From positions 10,949,531 through 11,013,530 of the forward strand of contig OU452234.1 of NCBI GenBank assembly GCA_911728455.2: a DNA stretch of 64,000 nt, read 5' to 3'. This document shows positions 1 to 12,599 of this stretch, piece after piece. The notes below the pieces were generated by a model. That model made no database searches. It was not told the DNA's origin and saw only the letters and a list, made by a program, of their open reading frames with translations. Every line of letters starts with the position of its first letter. Within the stretch, counting starts at the first letter, position 1. Source of the DNA: Marthasterias glacialis (taxonomy: Eukaryota > Echinodermata > Asteroidea > Forcipulatida > Asteriidae). Both the position numbers and the translations under genes were made by a program.

Positions 1-2799
1 GAATATGAGGGTCGAGTTGGTCAAAATCGAGAATTTCATGTGAGACAACTCGACCGCATAACTAGACTTGGTACTAGTCTAGTCGAGCCAAGCTTTACAA
101 AACGGTTTCCTAATAAGTAAGAGTGTTTGCTATGTTGGTTGGGTTAAAAAATAAGATCCAACTGCAGAAATTCTACATCTTACATGTCTTAAGAAAAAAC
201 AAATCGTCCTTAATTGTAGGTGTGTACAAGGAGAAAATCTTTAGTACCCCCATTTTCCTGTTATTCTACCTCCTTGGAATTTGGGAGGGGCAGGGTGGGG
301 GGGGGGGGGGGCAAGAGAGTGGAAAATACATCGAATCAGGGCTCAAATTTTACACTAGACCACAGGCCCGAGGCTAGTGATTTAAGCCCTGGGCCAGGAA
401 ACTCAAAACCTGGACAAATCTGGCAGTCTTGTGTTTTTCAATTGAGTAATAACACCCAACTGTGTAACCGTCTTAAACAAAAAGAAATGATGTTCAAATG
501 TTGACTTTGAATCTGATCAATATCTTTCGATCAATTCTGTTGAGTATCAAAATATACTTACCCACAAGACAAATGAGATAAATATTCTCTTAGTGCTTGC
601 TCAAATAAAAACAGTTTCCATGTTAAACTTTGTAAGAATGTTCTTTCTCATTAAGATGCTGGTCTTGTTAAATAAATTCTGGACCGGTAAACATTTTTGA
701 GCTAGAAGGCCTGCGGTCTTGTGGAATCTTACTCCAAATTCAATTACCCTGTCATTATTATTATTACCGGTATATATTTTTATTTATTTTTTTATTTTGG
801 GGGGAGGGGGGACTAGTTAGTGTATCGAAATATTCATTTGTACATTTTTTCTATCTCATTGAGGCACAAAAAGGGAAAGGGGACACAAGGGTGGGGGGGG
901 GGGGGGGGCAACGAAGGGCAGCCCCCCCCCAGTTACGTCACTGCCTCCATTGTCTTACCTATACATATAGCAGCTTATAGTGCATCCTAATGTAGATCCT
1001 CCCTCAATATTTAACCAGCACACCGGATAATTATCAAAAAACAAACGAGTGATAATAGAAAAGATTATTTTTGTTGTTGAGTGTTTTCGGGGTGTTTTTT
1101 TTTTTATTCAGCAATCAAACTAGAAAAACAATTACCCAGGATGATTGGCTACTAAATGTCTACGCCCATCATGCCATTTCAAGTTTCACAATAAGCTGTT
1201 ACAGACATGGGTGTTGTAAAAAATGTCATTGATTTAATAAGGAACATATATGCTTTTGATGTACCAGTAGTCATGGTAGTTCCCTCATAGTTTAGCTGCA
1301 TGGGGGGGGGGGACCTTGGAGGGCAACACTACCCCATTTGAGATCTGGACTTTAAGGATTAAGAGTTACCAGAAGAAAACCAAAATTTCAGAGGCTTTTA
1401 TGTAGTAATTTCAATGGTATTAAAACTATTTTTCTATTCACAAGCTGACAATGCATTATTTTTTTATATTCCAACTCAAACTCAATAAAAAATAGTAAAT
1501 GACATAACGAAAGCATGAAAGAGGCTTGAAACTAGTTTTAATTTGCTAGAAAAGCCTCCTTAGAAAAAAATGGTGCACCCCTTGTGCCCCCACCTAAAAT
1601 GTAACCCTTGCCCAGTGGTTGATCTTGTTATAATTTTACCAAAGATTGTTTGATATTACCATTATGGTAGTGACTGTCTATACAGCTGGCATACTGAGGG
1701 CATGCCCTGACAAGCAAAATCTAGGCCAAGTTCACCCAAGAGACCATTATTATCTGTCCATAGGCTGATTTTGTGTGGTGTCAATAACACCACACCAAGC
1801 ACTTCAGAGACAAACATAAATCTATGTGTACATTAAAGAGCCCCTGAAGTGAATATTTCTCAGGATCATATTTTCTGCTGCTTTATGATCTCCTTAAGTG
1901 TACGAAAACTCATTGACATCCCTTTTTGGTTAATTTCATTGAAAAGTGCACTTCTATTAAACATTTAAAATTGTCCATGCTTTTCCCAACAACTGAGGGC
2001 GCTGTTGCTGTGATGTCACTTCAGGGAGACACTGTGGTTTTCTCTGTGTTGAAATTGGTGAAATTGTGAGCCCCAAAATTTACTTCTCAAACCATGTTGA
2101 AAGTATTTGAGAAAAGTTTGCTCAATGGCTAGACTGCCATGAACTGACACAACAAAAGATAAAGATAAAAGAAAGTTTATGACAGCGAAATATCCTAAAT
2201 TCTGTCAACGTTTTGTGCATAAACTAATTGCAACATTGAGGTTTCTGCCTTATATAACATTACACTTTTGCTTATGATTATGGAAAATCACATTAGCATA
2301 AAAAAGGCACCAAAATTTGCTTGAAAATGGTAAAATAAAAATTGAAAATAAGGTTAAATGGGACACAAAGGTGCATTTCCAAGGATTGCATGAACAAATT
2401 ACATTTCATCGGTCCTTTAAGTAAACCCTTCATGAAAAGCCAATCTACAACTATTATGCAGTTGAACTTTGTATTGATTAATCACTAGCTTACCTAACGG
2501 GGGCGGTGGGGGGGGGGGGGCACAACCCCCCCCCCCCCCCATTACCAGATTTTGTTTCATGTTTTACAGATTTCAGCAAGTATTAAAAACTGTTTTTTAT
2601 TTACACTGTATTTGTTTTTAACTCCACATCTGGTTATCTTTTAAACAGCATACCAAGACCACCGAAAAGGGGCTTGTTTAGTAAAAATGCAAACGGAAAA
2701 TATACACAAGTTTCAATTGGCCAGAAGTGCCCCCTAAAAAAAGATGGTGCGCCCCTTGTTCCCCCTAAAATTTTGAAGCTGTAATTGATGAGTAAACAG
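1..2799. other. No gene recognised; simple-sequence-rich intergenic DNA
   Basis: Holds G runs (about 297-312, 892-908, 1302-1312, 2508-2520) and a C run (2526-2540), sometimes adjacent to each other. No frame has coding character. 1830-2420 begins TTAAAGAGCCCC and ends near GTCCTTTAAG, so it may be an old inverted-end element. Confidence 0.5.
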
Positions 2800-3145
2800 T
2801 GGATTGGCATGGGTGGCGTGTGATTAAAGGGCTTGCCTCTCACCACTGTGGCCCTGGTTCGATTTCCGGCTAAGGCCATGTGAGTAGAGTTGCGCGTGGG
2901 TTCTCTCCTGAGCCACAAGGGCTTTTGGCTAGGCCATCCAGTTTTCCTCTCTCCAGAAAAATCAAACACTTTCAATCTCAGGCTGTGCTCTGTGGTCATA
3001 TATGGGTTGATGCGGCTGGCTGCCGAAGGTGCCCTTGAATGCCTGCAGCTCGAGCATGTGTAGCCGCTTCCTTCGCAATTCAGCTTCGCAGCTTCCAACA
3101 AGGATAAATAGCCTCCCAAATTGTTTTAATACTATTATTATTAAT
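2800..3145 (+). mobile_element. tRNA-derived SINE
   Basis: A tRNA-like head, with CTTGCCTCTCACC and a B-box-like GGTTCGATTTC at 2856-2866, is followed by a ~230-bp body and an ATT-rich tail (TACTATTATTATTAAT). The A box is weak. Confidence 0.6.
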
Positions 3146-3573
3146 GAAACAAATGCATTGAGTGCAATTTTAAAATACCTTATGCATGTATACCTACAAT
3201 GACAGAGAAAAAAACATAACTCTGAAAGTCTAAAATTTTAATGATTGTCTTCACATAAATTTTATTTAAACTTTTCAAATAGGTGTGCATAATTATTGAT
3301 TATTATTTGAGACTTTAAAAGTATACTTTATGAAATAGATAAATTAAAATACAAACAGAAACTTAAACTAGTGAGTTTAAGCTCATTCACATCACTATTT
3401 TCAAATCTCACACAAAATCATGTACAACACACTGCTATTTAACCGCCAGAAAAACATTTAAAGCCTAATTAATTAGTTTAGTTTTAAATGTTTTTGGGGC
3501 TAATAATTACTTTAAAATTTGTTTACAAAAAGACAACATAGTAGATGACCTTGAGGCCACAGTTGTAAGCAGA

Positions 3574-3790
3574 AAATAATAATAATAATACCAGAGTCTT
3601 ATATAGCGCACGTATCTACCAGCAATTAGGTACTCAAGGCGCTATTATTGTCATTTTTGTTAAGACGTTTTTTAAAAAAAGTTTTTGAATTATGAGACCC
3701 AAATATGTAGCACCTTATAAGGGCTTACAAGGTGCTGCAGCGCATTCAGCAGCCACTGCCAGAAACACAGGGGCAAACCCCGTCTCTTGG
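3574..3790 (+). mobile_element. Dispersed repeat starting (AAT)n and TTATATAGCGC
   Basis: Shares CTTATATAGCGC, TTTTTGAATTATGAGACCC, TAGCACCTTATAAGGG and GCAGCCACTGCCAG-type blocks with 14765-15060. A short nonautonomous element. Confidence 0.65.
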
Positions 3791-3794
3791 CGAG

Positions 3795-3900
3795 TGTGGC
3801 GCCCTCAGGTAGCGGTCAAAAGGAGGTTGCTCAATGGCCCATCCTGTGCGCCATTCACACCAAAGACTATAGAGGGCCGACAGCGCAAGATTGGAACGTG
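3795..3900. repeat. Dispersed repeat fragment (GGCGCCCTC family)
   Basis: GGCGCCCTCAGGTAGCGGTC and the following CAATGGCCCATCCTGTG match, with changes, 45400-45470. Confidence 0.45.
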
Positions 3901-4957
3901 AAGTAGGCATCGGCATCGTTTCAGCAAGTGATTGCTTTGTTTCCCATCGATAGCAATGGTCATTTTCTACACTGATCTTCACTGATCTATTCTATCTATC
4001 AATAGACTTACTTGCAGAAATGGCGTCCAGTAGGATTTCACATTTCAGCCAGAGTTCCAAATCTTGCGTCTTCGGCGCTCTATAATCTTTGATTCACAAT
4101 ACTGTAGTTAGCTTTGCATTTCCATTGTTTCATGTAGGTGGTGCTGGGATCATGACCTCTAACGTAATGTCCACAAAGCTATGAAATAAAGCGGAAGACT
4201 TCCCACTAAGTTCAACTGAGCAATGCTGACAAACGTCTTGCCATGATGAACCCACCTTTCAACTTACAAAAGTACAAAGTGCAGAAAAACTTTGGTTTTT
4301 CGTTTGTTTTGTTTTTGTTTAAACACAGAAAGTGTTTTAAAATACACCAATATGTACACAAAGCAACCCAACAAAATAATGCTTCCTCATCAGCATTTCT
4401 CATTACTACTTTTTTTTTATCTATTTTTTTTTTAAACCTGTTGCATCCAAGATATTAATTATTAATTCCACCATAGAGCTAGGTAGCTCTATGGTTCCAC
4501 ACAAAATAGTTCAAATGACATATACATATACTACACTATGTATCAGATTAAATTTTGTTATATACATTACATTAGTTCATAAATTATGGGGACAAGAACA
4601 GAAAGGAGATCTACAATAAATCCTGCCTTGAGTTTGAAATGTATTGTGTATTTCCAGACAGGTCATCATGTGTTGTAGTAGTCGCATGCGCCTGAAGTGG
4701 TCGCACTCGAGTACTGCTCGAGTTTTGATGGTACCATTTTTCATGGTACTCATACTTGGCCAGCAAAATACTCACACTCAACGTCCATACTCGATACTCG
4801 AATAAAAAAATAATCTGAACTCAAAGTCATGTACGTTGTGGTAATGTCGTTTAAGTTTGCTGACCCCCCCAAGATCATGTCTCGCATTGCATTCTGGGAT
4901 ACTGGGTCGATGTTAAAATGGCGATCATACCTGGTGAAGAAATAAACTACCAGTGAA

Positions 4958-5096
4958 CCGGAATTTGAAGCAATTACAATTAAGTGTCTTGCTCAAGGAC
5001 ACAAGTGTCATGACAGGGATTCGAGCCCACATCCTGATGACTGAGCCATCAGAACTTGAGCCCGATGCACTAAACCGCTCGGCCACGACACGCTAC
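4958..5096 (-). mobile_element. tRNA-derived SINE, minus strand
   Basis: The minus strand opens GTGTCGTGGCCGAGCGGTTT (a Leu/Ser-type tRNA A-box region), with the B-box-like GGGCTCGAATCCC farther on. The following GTGTCCTTGAGCAAGACAC is typical of a SINE body. Copies recur at 27915-28005 and 53985-54115. Confidence 0.7.
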
Positions 5097-7311
5097 AAAT
5101 ATCAGAATACTCGGTACTCTGACAATTGTAATCGTATTTTATGGACCAAATACTCTTACTCGAGTACTACTCGGCCACCCTAGTACTCGGCAGTACTTGA
5201 CACTGAAAAGTACTTGACTACAACACCGGAAGTCACCCTGCAGTTTCAAAAATACACTTCTTTTCTATCTGCTCATAATGAATAGATATTTTTCAGATCT
5301 AATATACATAATGCTTTGGTCAATGTTTGCCTGGATTGACCTAAAACCACACTGATAGGAGTCGTCCAAAGTTTTCAACATTTTCATGACCATAAAATGA
5401 GAAGGGGGGAGGGGGACCAAAGACAGTGTTCGACTTCAGAAGGTCGGTGTTTACAATTGTTGATATTTCCACAGAAGTATTCAACAGCTGAAAAGCACAA
5501 CTTGAAAACAATCACCACTGAAAAATCTAGCAGGAAATTATGTTATGCTGTGATGGGGGGGGGGGGCACTATGAACATGATTATTGGACATCAATGCTTG
5601 TTTTTGTTTGTTTGGTTTTTTTTTTTTTTTTTTTAGGGGGTGGTCTTTACAGTAGGACTCTCTGCATGACTTTGACCTAGTGAAACCTTTGAACAGCTGT
5701 ATTAACTTATCTCTTAATCTTTTCTACAACTATACCACATATTTAAAAAACAAATTGCACAGAGACGATAATTTGACATATAGAACTTTTGGGCAAAATT
5801 AATTGTAAGTCTACTTAATAGAACTAATAAGCGCACAAAAAATGTGTACCAGTGCATAAAATTGAACCCCCCCCAAAAAAGATAAAATAAGGCTTAGCAG
5901 TTTATCTACCAAAAATTCCCCCCATACTTGAACATTGGCTGCCGATTATCATCAATTTGGGGACTTCTTTCAAAAGCTTTATTGCATAAAAATGTGAGAT
6001 GGGGAAAAACAGATAGGTACCAAAACAAACTTTGGTACATGTACCATACACTATGTTAGTTTTTTGGCATTACACTGTTTTCCTATTGTTTGGACTTCAT
6101 TCTTTTGGGTAGATTATCGTCGTGTGCCCGGTAAAAGGACGTAACGACAAACTCCCGGTAAAAGGGCGTAAGCAAATGATGTGAACATTTGTGTCTCAAG
6201 AAAACTGAGCGGGAAAGTTTGAGCAATTTGTCGCAATTTAATAGTTATTAAAGGAAGGTTAAATCCTGCATGGGAATGGGAAAACATGTCTTTGGGTCAA
6301 TTCTCGCAACAAAAATGTAACAATAATGCCATATTTTCCCATGACAGGGGCCATTTTATTGCTTACGTCCTTCTAATACTGGGACAAAATACTTACACCT
6401 TTTACCCGACACACGACATTATGACACTAAAAACACAAGGTTACAAATTCAAGGATTACTGTAATCAACAATGGTACTGACCTCTTCTTACACGTGTCCC
6501 TGTCAAGGTAACTCATAAAAACAACAAGATTGTTCAAACAAATCACATTAACAGTTACCTTGTCTCTGTATGTACATAAGATTGAGATAGCATTCTTGAT
6601 ACAATGGGCAAATATCTAGTCTAAGCATACATAGCTCACATTAATGGGCACCTGTTAACTCTGGTGGTGGGAGGGGGGGGGGAGGTGGGGGTGGTTGTAG
6701 TCAAAAGTAAAGTGCTGCATCAAGGTTGTTACCTTCTCATTCACGAACGAGGCGCACAAGTGTGCGGAGCTCCTTCACACACAGTAACCATACACTTATG
6801 TACGACCGTCAGTATTACACGTAAAGATCAGTGAAGCGTAACTATGTGCTGTGCGTGTGCCCAGAGTGCGATCATAATGCATGTAGACCAACAATTTGGA
6901 CGACGCCATTTTTGAACAAGAACATTTTTAAAATGAAAAAAAAAAAAAAAAAAAAAAAAAAGGCTTAGGTAGAATGGACAGGTTTTTCTCCGTTTCAATA
7001 AGTGGAAGGGAAAAAAACCCGGGTAGAATGATCTGTTTTGTCAAAATACATGTAGAGAGAGTTTCAAACAGCATATAGGGGTGTCAAAAAAACAAAGAAG
7101 AAACAGACGGATTACTCTCTTGACAAAACATGCAACTCGGCGCAGGGTGATCATCTTTTGGGATTTGTATCTACAGGTATTTTTTCGCAGATGTAGGTAT
7201 TTTTCGTCATTTTTACAATTTATTTACAAATTGCAAAATGTGTAATCAGTCTTGTTTACCCGTAGTTGTAACTGTAGCTTTAACTTGAATATAAATATGA
7301 TTTGTATCGCA
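5097..7311. other. No gene recognised
   Basis: Contains a T18 run (5617-5634), G runs (5557-5567, 6672-6682) and an A25 run (about 6937-6961). No splice-flanked open frame was found. Confidence 0.5.
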
Positions 7312-8076
7312 ATAGACTGATTACGCGACCCGTGTCACGTGACCTATTGTGGGTATTAAATGTAAAAAAAACAAAAACAGGAAAGTGCTGATGATTGTTG
7401 CATTTGTTTATTCGATCGAGGCTTTTCTTTCTCGAAATCTGTGAAAAAAATAATCCAGAGTTTGTGCCAGAGACCTTTGAGTGGCTGAATAAAGCCAGTA
7501 AGGACAGTTCCAGCAAGTCTTGGCAATTGTAAAAGTAACGTATAAATGTGCACAAAGTGTACTAGTGCACGACGGAACATTTCAAGGCCAGACGACCGCG
7601 ATCACCACACACTTTTCAACACAAGAATTTCAAAGTTTTGAAGCGGAATCATTCAAAGAAATTACTTTCCAAAACTGTGTGATTCCTTTGCCTATTTAAA
7701 ATTTCGCAAGGCTAGGTATAAATGCTCACTCTTCCAGCATTCTTTACCCTTTTTTTTTACAGTGATTTAGGCCTACATTACAAACAAAATAACAGGCAGG
7801 TGGCTACATAGTCGTCCGACACCGGTAGTGCATAACTCACAATTTTGTAGTAGAATACTGGTATTTTATGAAACATGTGATTAATATCAATGTCACAACA
7901 TACAACTTTAATAAAATGACTATGTAACTGTGTTATTATTACCAAAAGCCGACTTTTGGTGTGACCCTGTCAGTCACGGCATGTTTTTGCATGTAGTTTG
8001 CCATCAGCTCAGATAACGTAGTACCCACAATAGGTCACGTGATGACATGTAAACATTGGTCGCACAATCAGTCTAT
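7312..8076. mobile_element. 765-bp inverted-repeat transposon (MITE-like) with E-box termini
   Basis: The left end ATAGACTGATTACGCGACC, GTCACGTGACCTATTGTGGG is matched in reverse at the right end (CCCACAATAGGTCACGTGAT to CAATCAGTCTAT). There is no transposase frame. Relatives lie at 13374-13435, 40975-41220 and 44129-44808. Confidence 0.85.
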
Positions 8077-9462
8077 CGGAGCTACTATCTATTTAAAAAA
8101 TACTGTTTACCTTTTTACAAAATGGTACAACCCTGATTTTCTGGAAAATTGCACTCCCTCCCCCCCCCCCCCCCCGAAATAAAAGAAATGACTTTGACTA
8201 CGGCCATTGTCAGCAACAACAAGGTTGAAAAAAAAAAAACTCAGGGATGAGATTTGACGGTTTTGAGAATCCTTGAAAATTTGTCCTTATGCCTGAGTTT
8301 CCCCTTGTTCTAGACTCAATACCTCCCAGATGTTACAATTCAGGAGGTTTACAGACTCTGTGCATCACTGGAAATACAAAACTACAGGTTTGGACACAAT
8401 GTGGACTACTTCTTTCTCTTTTTGTTGGTTGCTTTACTTCTTTCAAGAAAATTAAAAGGCTCAAGGAGATTTTGAAGAAAAAAAAAGAAAAGAAATCAGG
8501 AAAATCCTGAGAAATCACTAGCCTGTAAAAGTAGCATTTTTCGGCATTCCACCAGTAGTCGCTGCCAAAGCCAGTAGTCGCTGCCAAAGCCTATGTTATG
8601 GATGAGTTACGATTGGTGATAAAGAGATTCATGTAGGGAGGCCCGATCTTATAGCTTGTAAACATGCTAATAAGACATATGTTGCCAGCCACAGTGTCAT
8701 AAAGTTCGCGTTACTCTGACTGGTACCCCGTTTATTTTAAACTTAGCACAAATACATTCTAAGCAGTAATTTCTGCTCAGTGTCTTTATTAAATTGGGCA
8801 AAGGTTGGGAGGAGATAACACCCCTGACAAGTTTGACTTGGCAACCGGAAACACCGACTTCAAAGCCCCGTATATCAGCTCCAAACTGGCCGTGTCAAGT
8901 CGAACCGAAAAAGACATCTCTCGTGGTTACTCACATGGTTACTGCAGGGAGGGAAAAAAAAACCAAAAAAAACAAAACAGTTTTAGTCACCCAAAAACAC
9001 AGCACTACAATGACCCACTTTTAAATTTAACCTTCAGTCTGGCCTTTGGAAACTGCCATGTTCCAGATACACAGACCCAAAATGGAACATGCACTAGTAG
9101 TGCAACTACTAGTACCTGTAAATAAATAAGTGTGTAGCTTCACAGAAAAAAGGGAATTGAATTCGTATTTCAAGCAAGGACCTTTTGTTATAAATAAAAC
9201 TCAACAAGATCGAGTTGGAAGAAAAAGTACAAATATTATGCAAAGATTTCTTGCAAAAATAAACATGTGTGTATAGCTTTACATAAAAAGGGAACGAAAC
9301 TTGTATAATTTCCTCTCCACAGTGACCTGTCAAGGATCTTTTGTTACAATCAGACCAACAAGATGATCTCCCTTTGTTTAGGGAGATTTATGACACATTA
9401 CAACGTTATCTACACAATGTTACAAATCAAGGACTACTGTGTTGACTGATGGTTATGTTTAG
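8077..9462. other. No gene recognised
   Basis: C17 run at 8159-8175 and a direct 20-bp duplication AGTAGTCGCTGCCAAAGCC at 8555-8590. 8794-9125 is open in two frames but low-complexity and without any recognisable domain. Confidence 0.45.
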
Positions 9463-9865
9463 ACACAGTACTTAAGTTAGACCATGTCTAACTTTTACGA
9501 TCAGCAGGGAAGCTGTCGTAAAAAAAACAAAAACCTTGCGCTCAAGACAGTCTAAAGTTGAACCACATACATGTACAGTCTGTCTTCGGATTTATGAGGT
9601 CAACACAGCATCATGACCCAATCAATACAACATCCGGTATATTTACAGGTCAACAGTCACTGGGGTAGACTTAAAACCGGATGTCATTCTGTCCACACGC
9701 CGTGATAAAAGATAAACCCAAAGTGGTCTAACTTTAGACCGTCCTGCTGGACGGTCTAAGTTTTTGGGTTTAGCCCTGTTCTGGTCCAACTTGTTTTCCC
9801 TTCAGACACATAAGAGTTAAACCAGAACCGATCTAAGTTGAGTTAGACCAACTTTAGTACAGTGT
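9463..9865. mobile_element. About 400-bp MITE with ACACAGTACTTAAGTTAGACC ends
   Basis: The left end ACACAGTACTTAAGTTAGAC faces the right end AGTTAGACCAACTTTAGTAC followed by AGTGT. Several inner GGTCTAAC words occur in both orientations. There is no coding capacity. Confidence 0.65.
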
Positions 9866-10241
9866 ATGAACGACCTCAATGACCTACAATACAGGACATG
9901 TCTTGTCAAAAACAAGACTAAATGCAAGTGATGTTTGAAGCTTTGCATGGTGTGGATAATTTTCAATTCCATTTCGGTTTAATTCAAAATACCGAATAAA
10001 AAGTCTGGTGGCCACAAATATTCAGTTTACAAAGAGTAACACCAACAATAAGTCATACAAAATAAAACAAGACAACTGGAAATTACAATAAAAATGAAGA
10101 AAGGAATGCCACTAAAACAAGGAGCAGGAAACAAGACTTAAAAAGGAGATGAACTAACACAGAATAAGCAATTATAACTACATGTATATGCAGTAAACTT
10201 GCGGGTACAACCCTGTATACATTTCTTTTGGGAGGATTGGT

Positions 10242-10258
10242 GGCTCTTCAAAAGAGCC
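10242..10258 (-). terminator. Histone-type stem-loop 1
   Basis: Minus strand GGCTCTTTTGAAGAGCC has a 6-bp perfect stem and a 5-nt loop (canonical loop is 4 nt). It is followed by ACCAATCCTCCCAAAAGAAA. Confidence 0.55.
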
Positions 10259-10386
10259 GGTGTGGTCGTTAAATGCAAGTGATGTTTGAAGCTTTGCATG
10301 GTGTGGATAATGGGATTAGTATTCAACTTTACATGTAATAAACTTGCGGGTACAACCATGTATAAATCTCTTTTGGGAGGATTGGT

Positions 10387-10403
10387 GGCTCTTCAAAAGA
10401 GCC
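10387..10403 (-). terminator. Histone-type stem-loop 2
   Basis: Identical stem-loop to copy 1, with the downstream purine-rich element CAAAAGAGA. Confidence 0.55.
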
Positions 10404-10531
10404 GGTGTGGTCGTTAAATGCAAGTGATGTTTGAAGCTTTGCATGGTGTGGATAATGAGATTAGTATTCAACATTACATGTAATAAACTTGCGGGTACAA
10501 CCATGTATAAATCTCTTTTGGGAGGATTGGT

Positions 10532-10548
10532 GGCTCTTCAAAAGAGCT
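10532..10548 (-). terminator. Histone-type stem-loop 3, one stem mismatch
   Basis: Same element with the first stem base changed (AGCTCT in place of GGCTCT), so the outer pair becomes A-C. Confidence 0.5.
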
Positions 10549-10640
10549 GGTGTGGTGGTTAAATGCAAGTGATGTTTGAAGCTTTGCATGTAGTTAACTT
10601 GCAGGTACAACCATGTATAAATCTCTTTTGGAGGAGTGGT

Positions 10641-10656
10641 GGCTCTGAAAAGAGAT
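10641..10656 (-). terminator. Histone-type stem-loop 4, canonical TTTC loop with a decayed 5' arm
   Basis: Minus strand ATCTCTTTTCAGAGCCACCA keeps the canonical 3' arm, TTTC loop and ACCA, but the first two bases of the 5' arm are mutated. Confidence 0.45.
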
Positions 10657-10681
10657 GTAGCGGTCGTTGAGAGACCACACT

Positions 10682-10697
10682 GGCTCTTTTCAGAACC
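10682..10697 (+). terminator. Histone-type stem-loop 5, on the plus strand
   Basis: GGCTCTTTTCAGAACC has the canonical 4-nt TTTC loop with one stem mismatch. AACACTCCTC and the purine-rich AAAAAGAAA follow. It faces copy 4, so the two form a large inverted repeat. Confidence 0.5.
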
Positions 10698-11283
10698 AAC
10701 ACTCCTCTAAAAAGAAATTTATACATGGTTGTACCCGCAACTTTACTACTTATAGTCACCTCCCAAGACTATGAAAATAAATCAGATAATATTTAACTGG
10801 TCTCTGTATATTTAGACGGGAAAAACACTTAAGAGGGGTCGGCTTGTGATACCCACTTGAACACTGACAGTGCCAGGCAGCCCTTGACCAGTAAAGCTGG
10901 AACTGAACAAATCCTTCAGTCTATGTTTTTTTTTTTTTTATCAAACTCTTCTTATCACAGCAAATACTTCCCAAGATTTGAAAACTGGTGTGGATGCTTG
11001 GCAAATCTAAAAAAAAAATTGGCTTAATCTGAGGGCAAAGCTGGGGCCAAATATCTTCATAAAATTTAAGCAGAAAAGTAATGCATGAACAAAAATGTGT
11101 GCAACATTTTACACACAATGTAAGTACTGATCCATGATAAATCTCTGCTCAATCATGAGCAGTATGCCTTTTGCCTGACACAGCTTGGTTACCACCATGC
11201 CATATCTTTACTTCATAATGTGATCCAACATGTTACTTCAGTGGAAGTGGTATATAATGATATAAGTGACCAGTGACCAGCAG

Positions 11284-11787
11284 TGAATTTCACAAAACTT
11301 AAGACTAGTCCTATAAGTTAGGACTAGTTACTCGTCCTAACTCAAGATAAGACTAGTCCTAGCAGTTTGTGAAATCCACACCAGGGGTGGATTTCACAAA
11401 GCTAGTCCTAACTTAGGACTAGTCTTAACTTATGACTAGTCCTAACTTAGGGCTGGTCCTAAGTTATAACTAGTCCTACAAGTTAGGACTAGTTACTTGT
11501 CCTAACTCAAGATAAGACTAGTTCTGCGCTTTGTAAAATCCACGGGTGAATATCACAAAACAAGTCCCAATTTCGGACTAGTCCGAACTTATGACTAGTC
11601 CTATAAGTTAGGGCTACTTACACGGCCTATCTCGCGATAAGACTAGTCCACCCGTGGAATTCACAAAACTAGTCCTAACTTAGGACTAGTCCGAATTTAT
11701 GACTAACCCTATAAGTTAGGAGTAGTTACTTGCCCTAACTCGAGATAAGACTAGTCTTAGCGCTTTGTGAAATCCACATCAGGTGGC
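11284..11787. repeat. Array of inverted-repeat units rich in GGACTAGTCCTAA
   Basis: About four units of 100-150 bp each open with (GTGGA)TTTCACAAA and close with TTTGTGAAATCCAC. Their interiors are made of TTAGGACTAGT and ACTAGTCCTAA words in both orientations. This looks like nested or tandem insertion of one short palindromic element. Confidence 0.85.
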
Positions 11788-12410
11788 ACCAGTAACAATA
11801 ATTAATCTTGTTAATGAGGCAGAGTTATGAGCTTGCTCTCTTACCAGCAAAAATTGGCAATTTGTTTATGCTGACTTTCTTAACTTTAGGTCTATGAAAT
11901 TTCCTCTAGATATGTGTACGAAATACAACACTTCTTTTGCTGTTGACCCATAAAGATTTATATTGCAAATATTTTTGCTGGTAGGCATTTCTAAAGGAAA
12001 TGCAAAGATTCCTGGTGTGTTGATTATGGAAGTGACAAATCAAAGACTAATGGATGAGCATGGCGCACCACCAATAAGTTACACTTCATCGATCAAGCTT
12101 GATTGGTCAAACAAAAGTGTTGTGATAGTGAAAAGAAATTCAAAAATGCTGGTGGTGTTTTTTGGCGACAGTAAACAGGAACCTTTTTTGAACTGATAAA
12201 TTTGTGTTTAAATGCATGTTCTCATGTATTAACCTCTACTTGTGGCGTCATGCCTTTGTTTCACCGCTCCATTATTTTGCACGAACGGAGTGATAGCGAC
12301 ATCTCCTCTCCAGTATTTGGGAGGGCAATGTGATCTCCACCACTCTATTCGTGCAAAACAACAGAGCGGAAAACGAGCAAAGAAATAGACATGTTTGTTA
12401 CTATTGACTA

Positions 12411-12570
12411 ATAGACCGTTCCGGCTTCAGCAACAAGCCCCGCCCACACACCTTAGTTTGTGTGCGTTTACGCTGCACGTGTGACCGAGTTTGACCGAGG
12501 TCACATGACCAACAGGCGTGATCCAATCGGTCAATGCGCATTGTTTGATTGACAGGCCGGAACGGTCTAT
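12411..12570. mobile_element. 160-bp MITE, copy 1
   Basis: Terminal inverted repeat ATAGACCGTTCCGGC at both ends. The inner GGTCACATGACC and TTTGTGTGCGTTTACGC are shared with the copy at 28594-28753, which is exactly the same length and reversed. Confidence 0.85.
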
Positions 12571-12599
12571 TCAGTCTTGCATCATTCATTTTCAAAGCC

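Larger units (their letters stand above)
9919..10745 (-). repeat. About 145-bp tandem array carrying histone-type 3' end stem-loops
   Basis: Units begin with AAATGCAAGTGATGTTTGAA at 9918, 10271, 10415 and 10561 (spacing 144 and 146 for the intact ones). The first unit is interrupted by about 220 unrelated bp (9963-10181). On the minus strand each unit contains GGCTCTTTTGAAGAGCC, then ACCAATCCTCC, then CAAAAGAAA or CAAAAGAGA. This is the order of a metazoan histone mRNA 3' end: stem-loop, ACCA, purine-rich downstream element. A last, inverted half-copy (10682-10738) lies on the plus strand. No histone coding sequence is seen. Confidence 0.8.

Noticed and set aside
2634..3119. 161-codon minus-strand frame
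   Set aside because: Lies across a tRNA-derived SINE on the opposite strand.
10138..10759. Repeated minus-strand peptides of similar sequence
   Set aside because: Simply the 145-bp tandem array translated; frames break between units.
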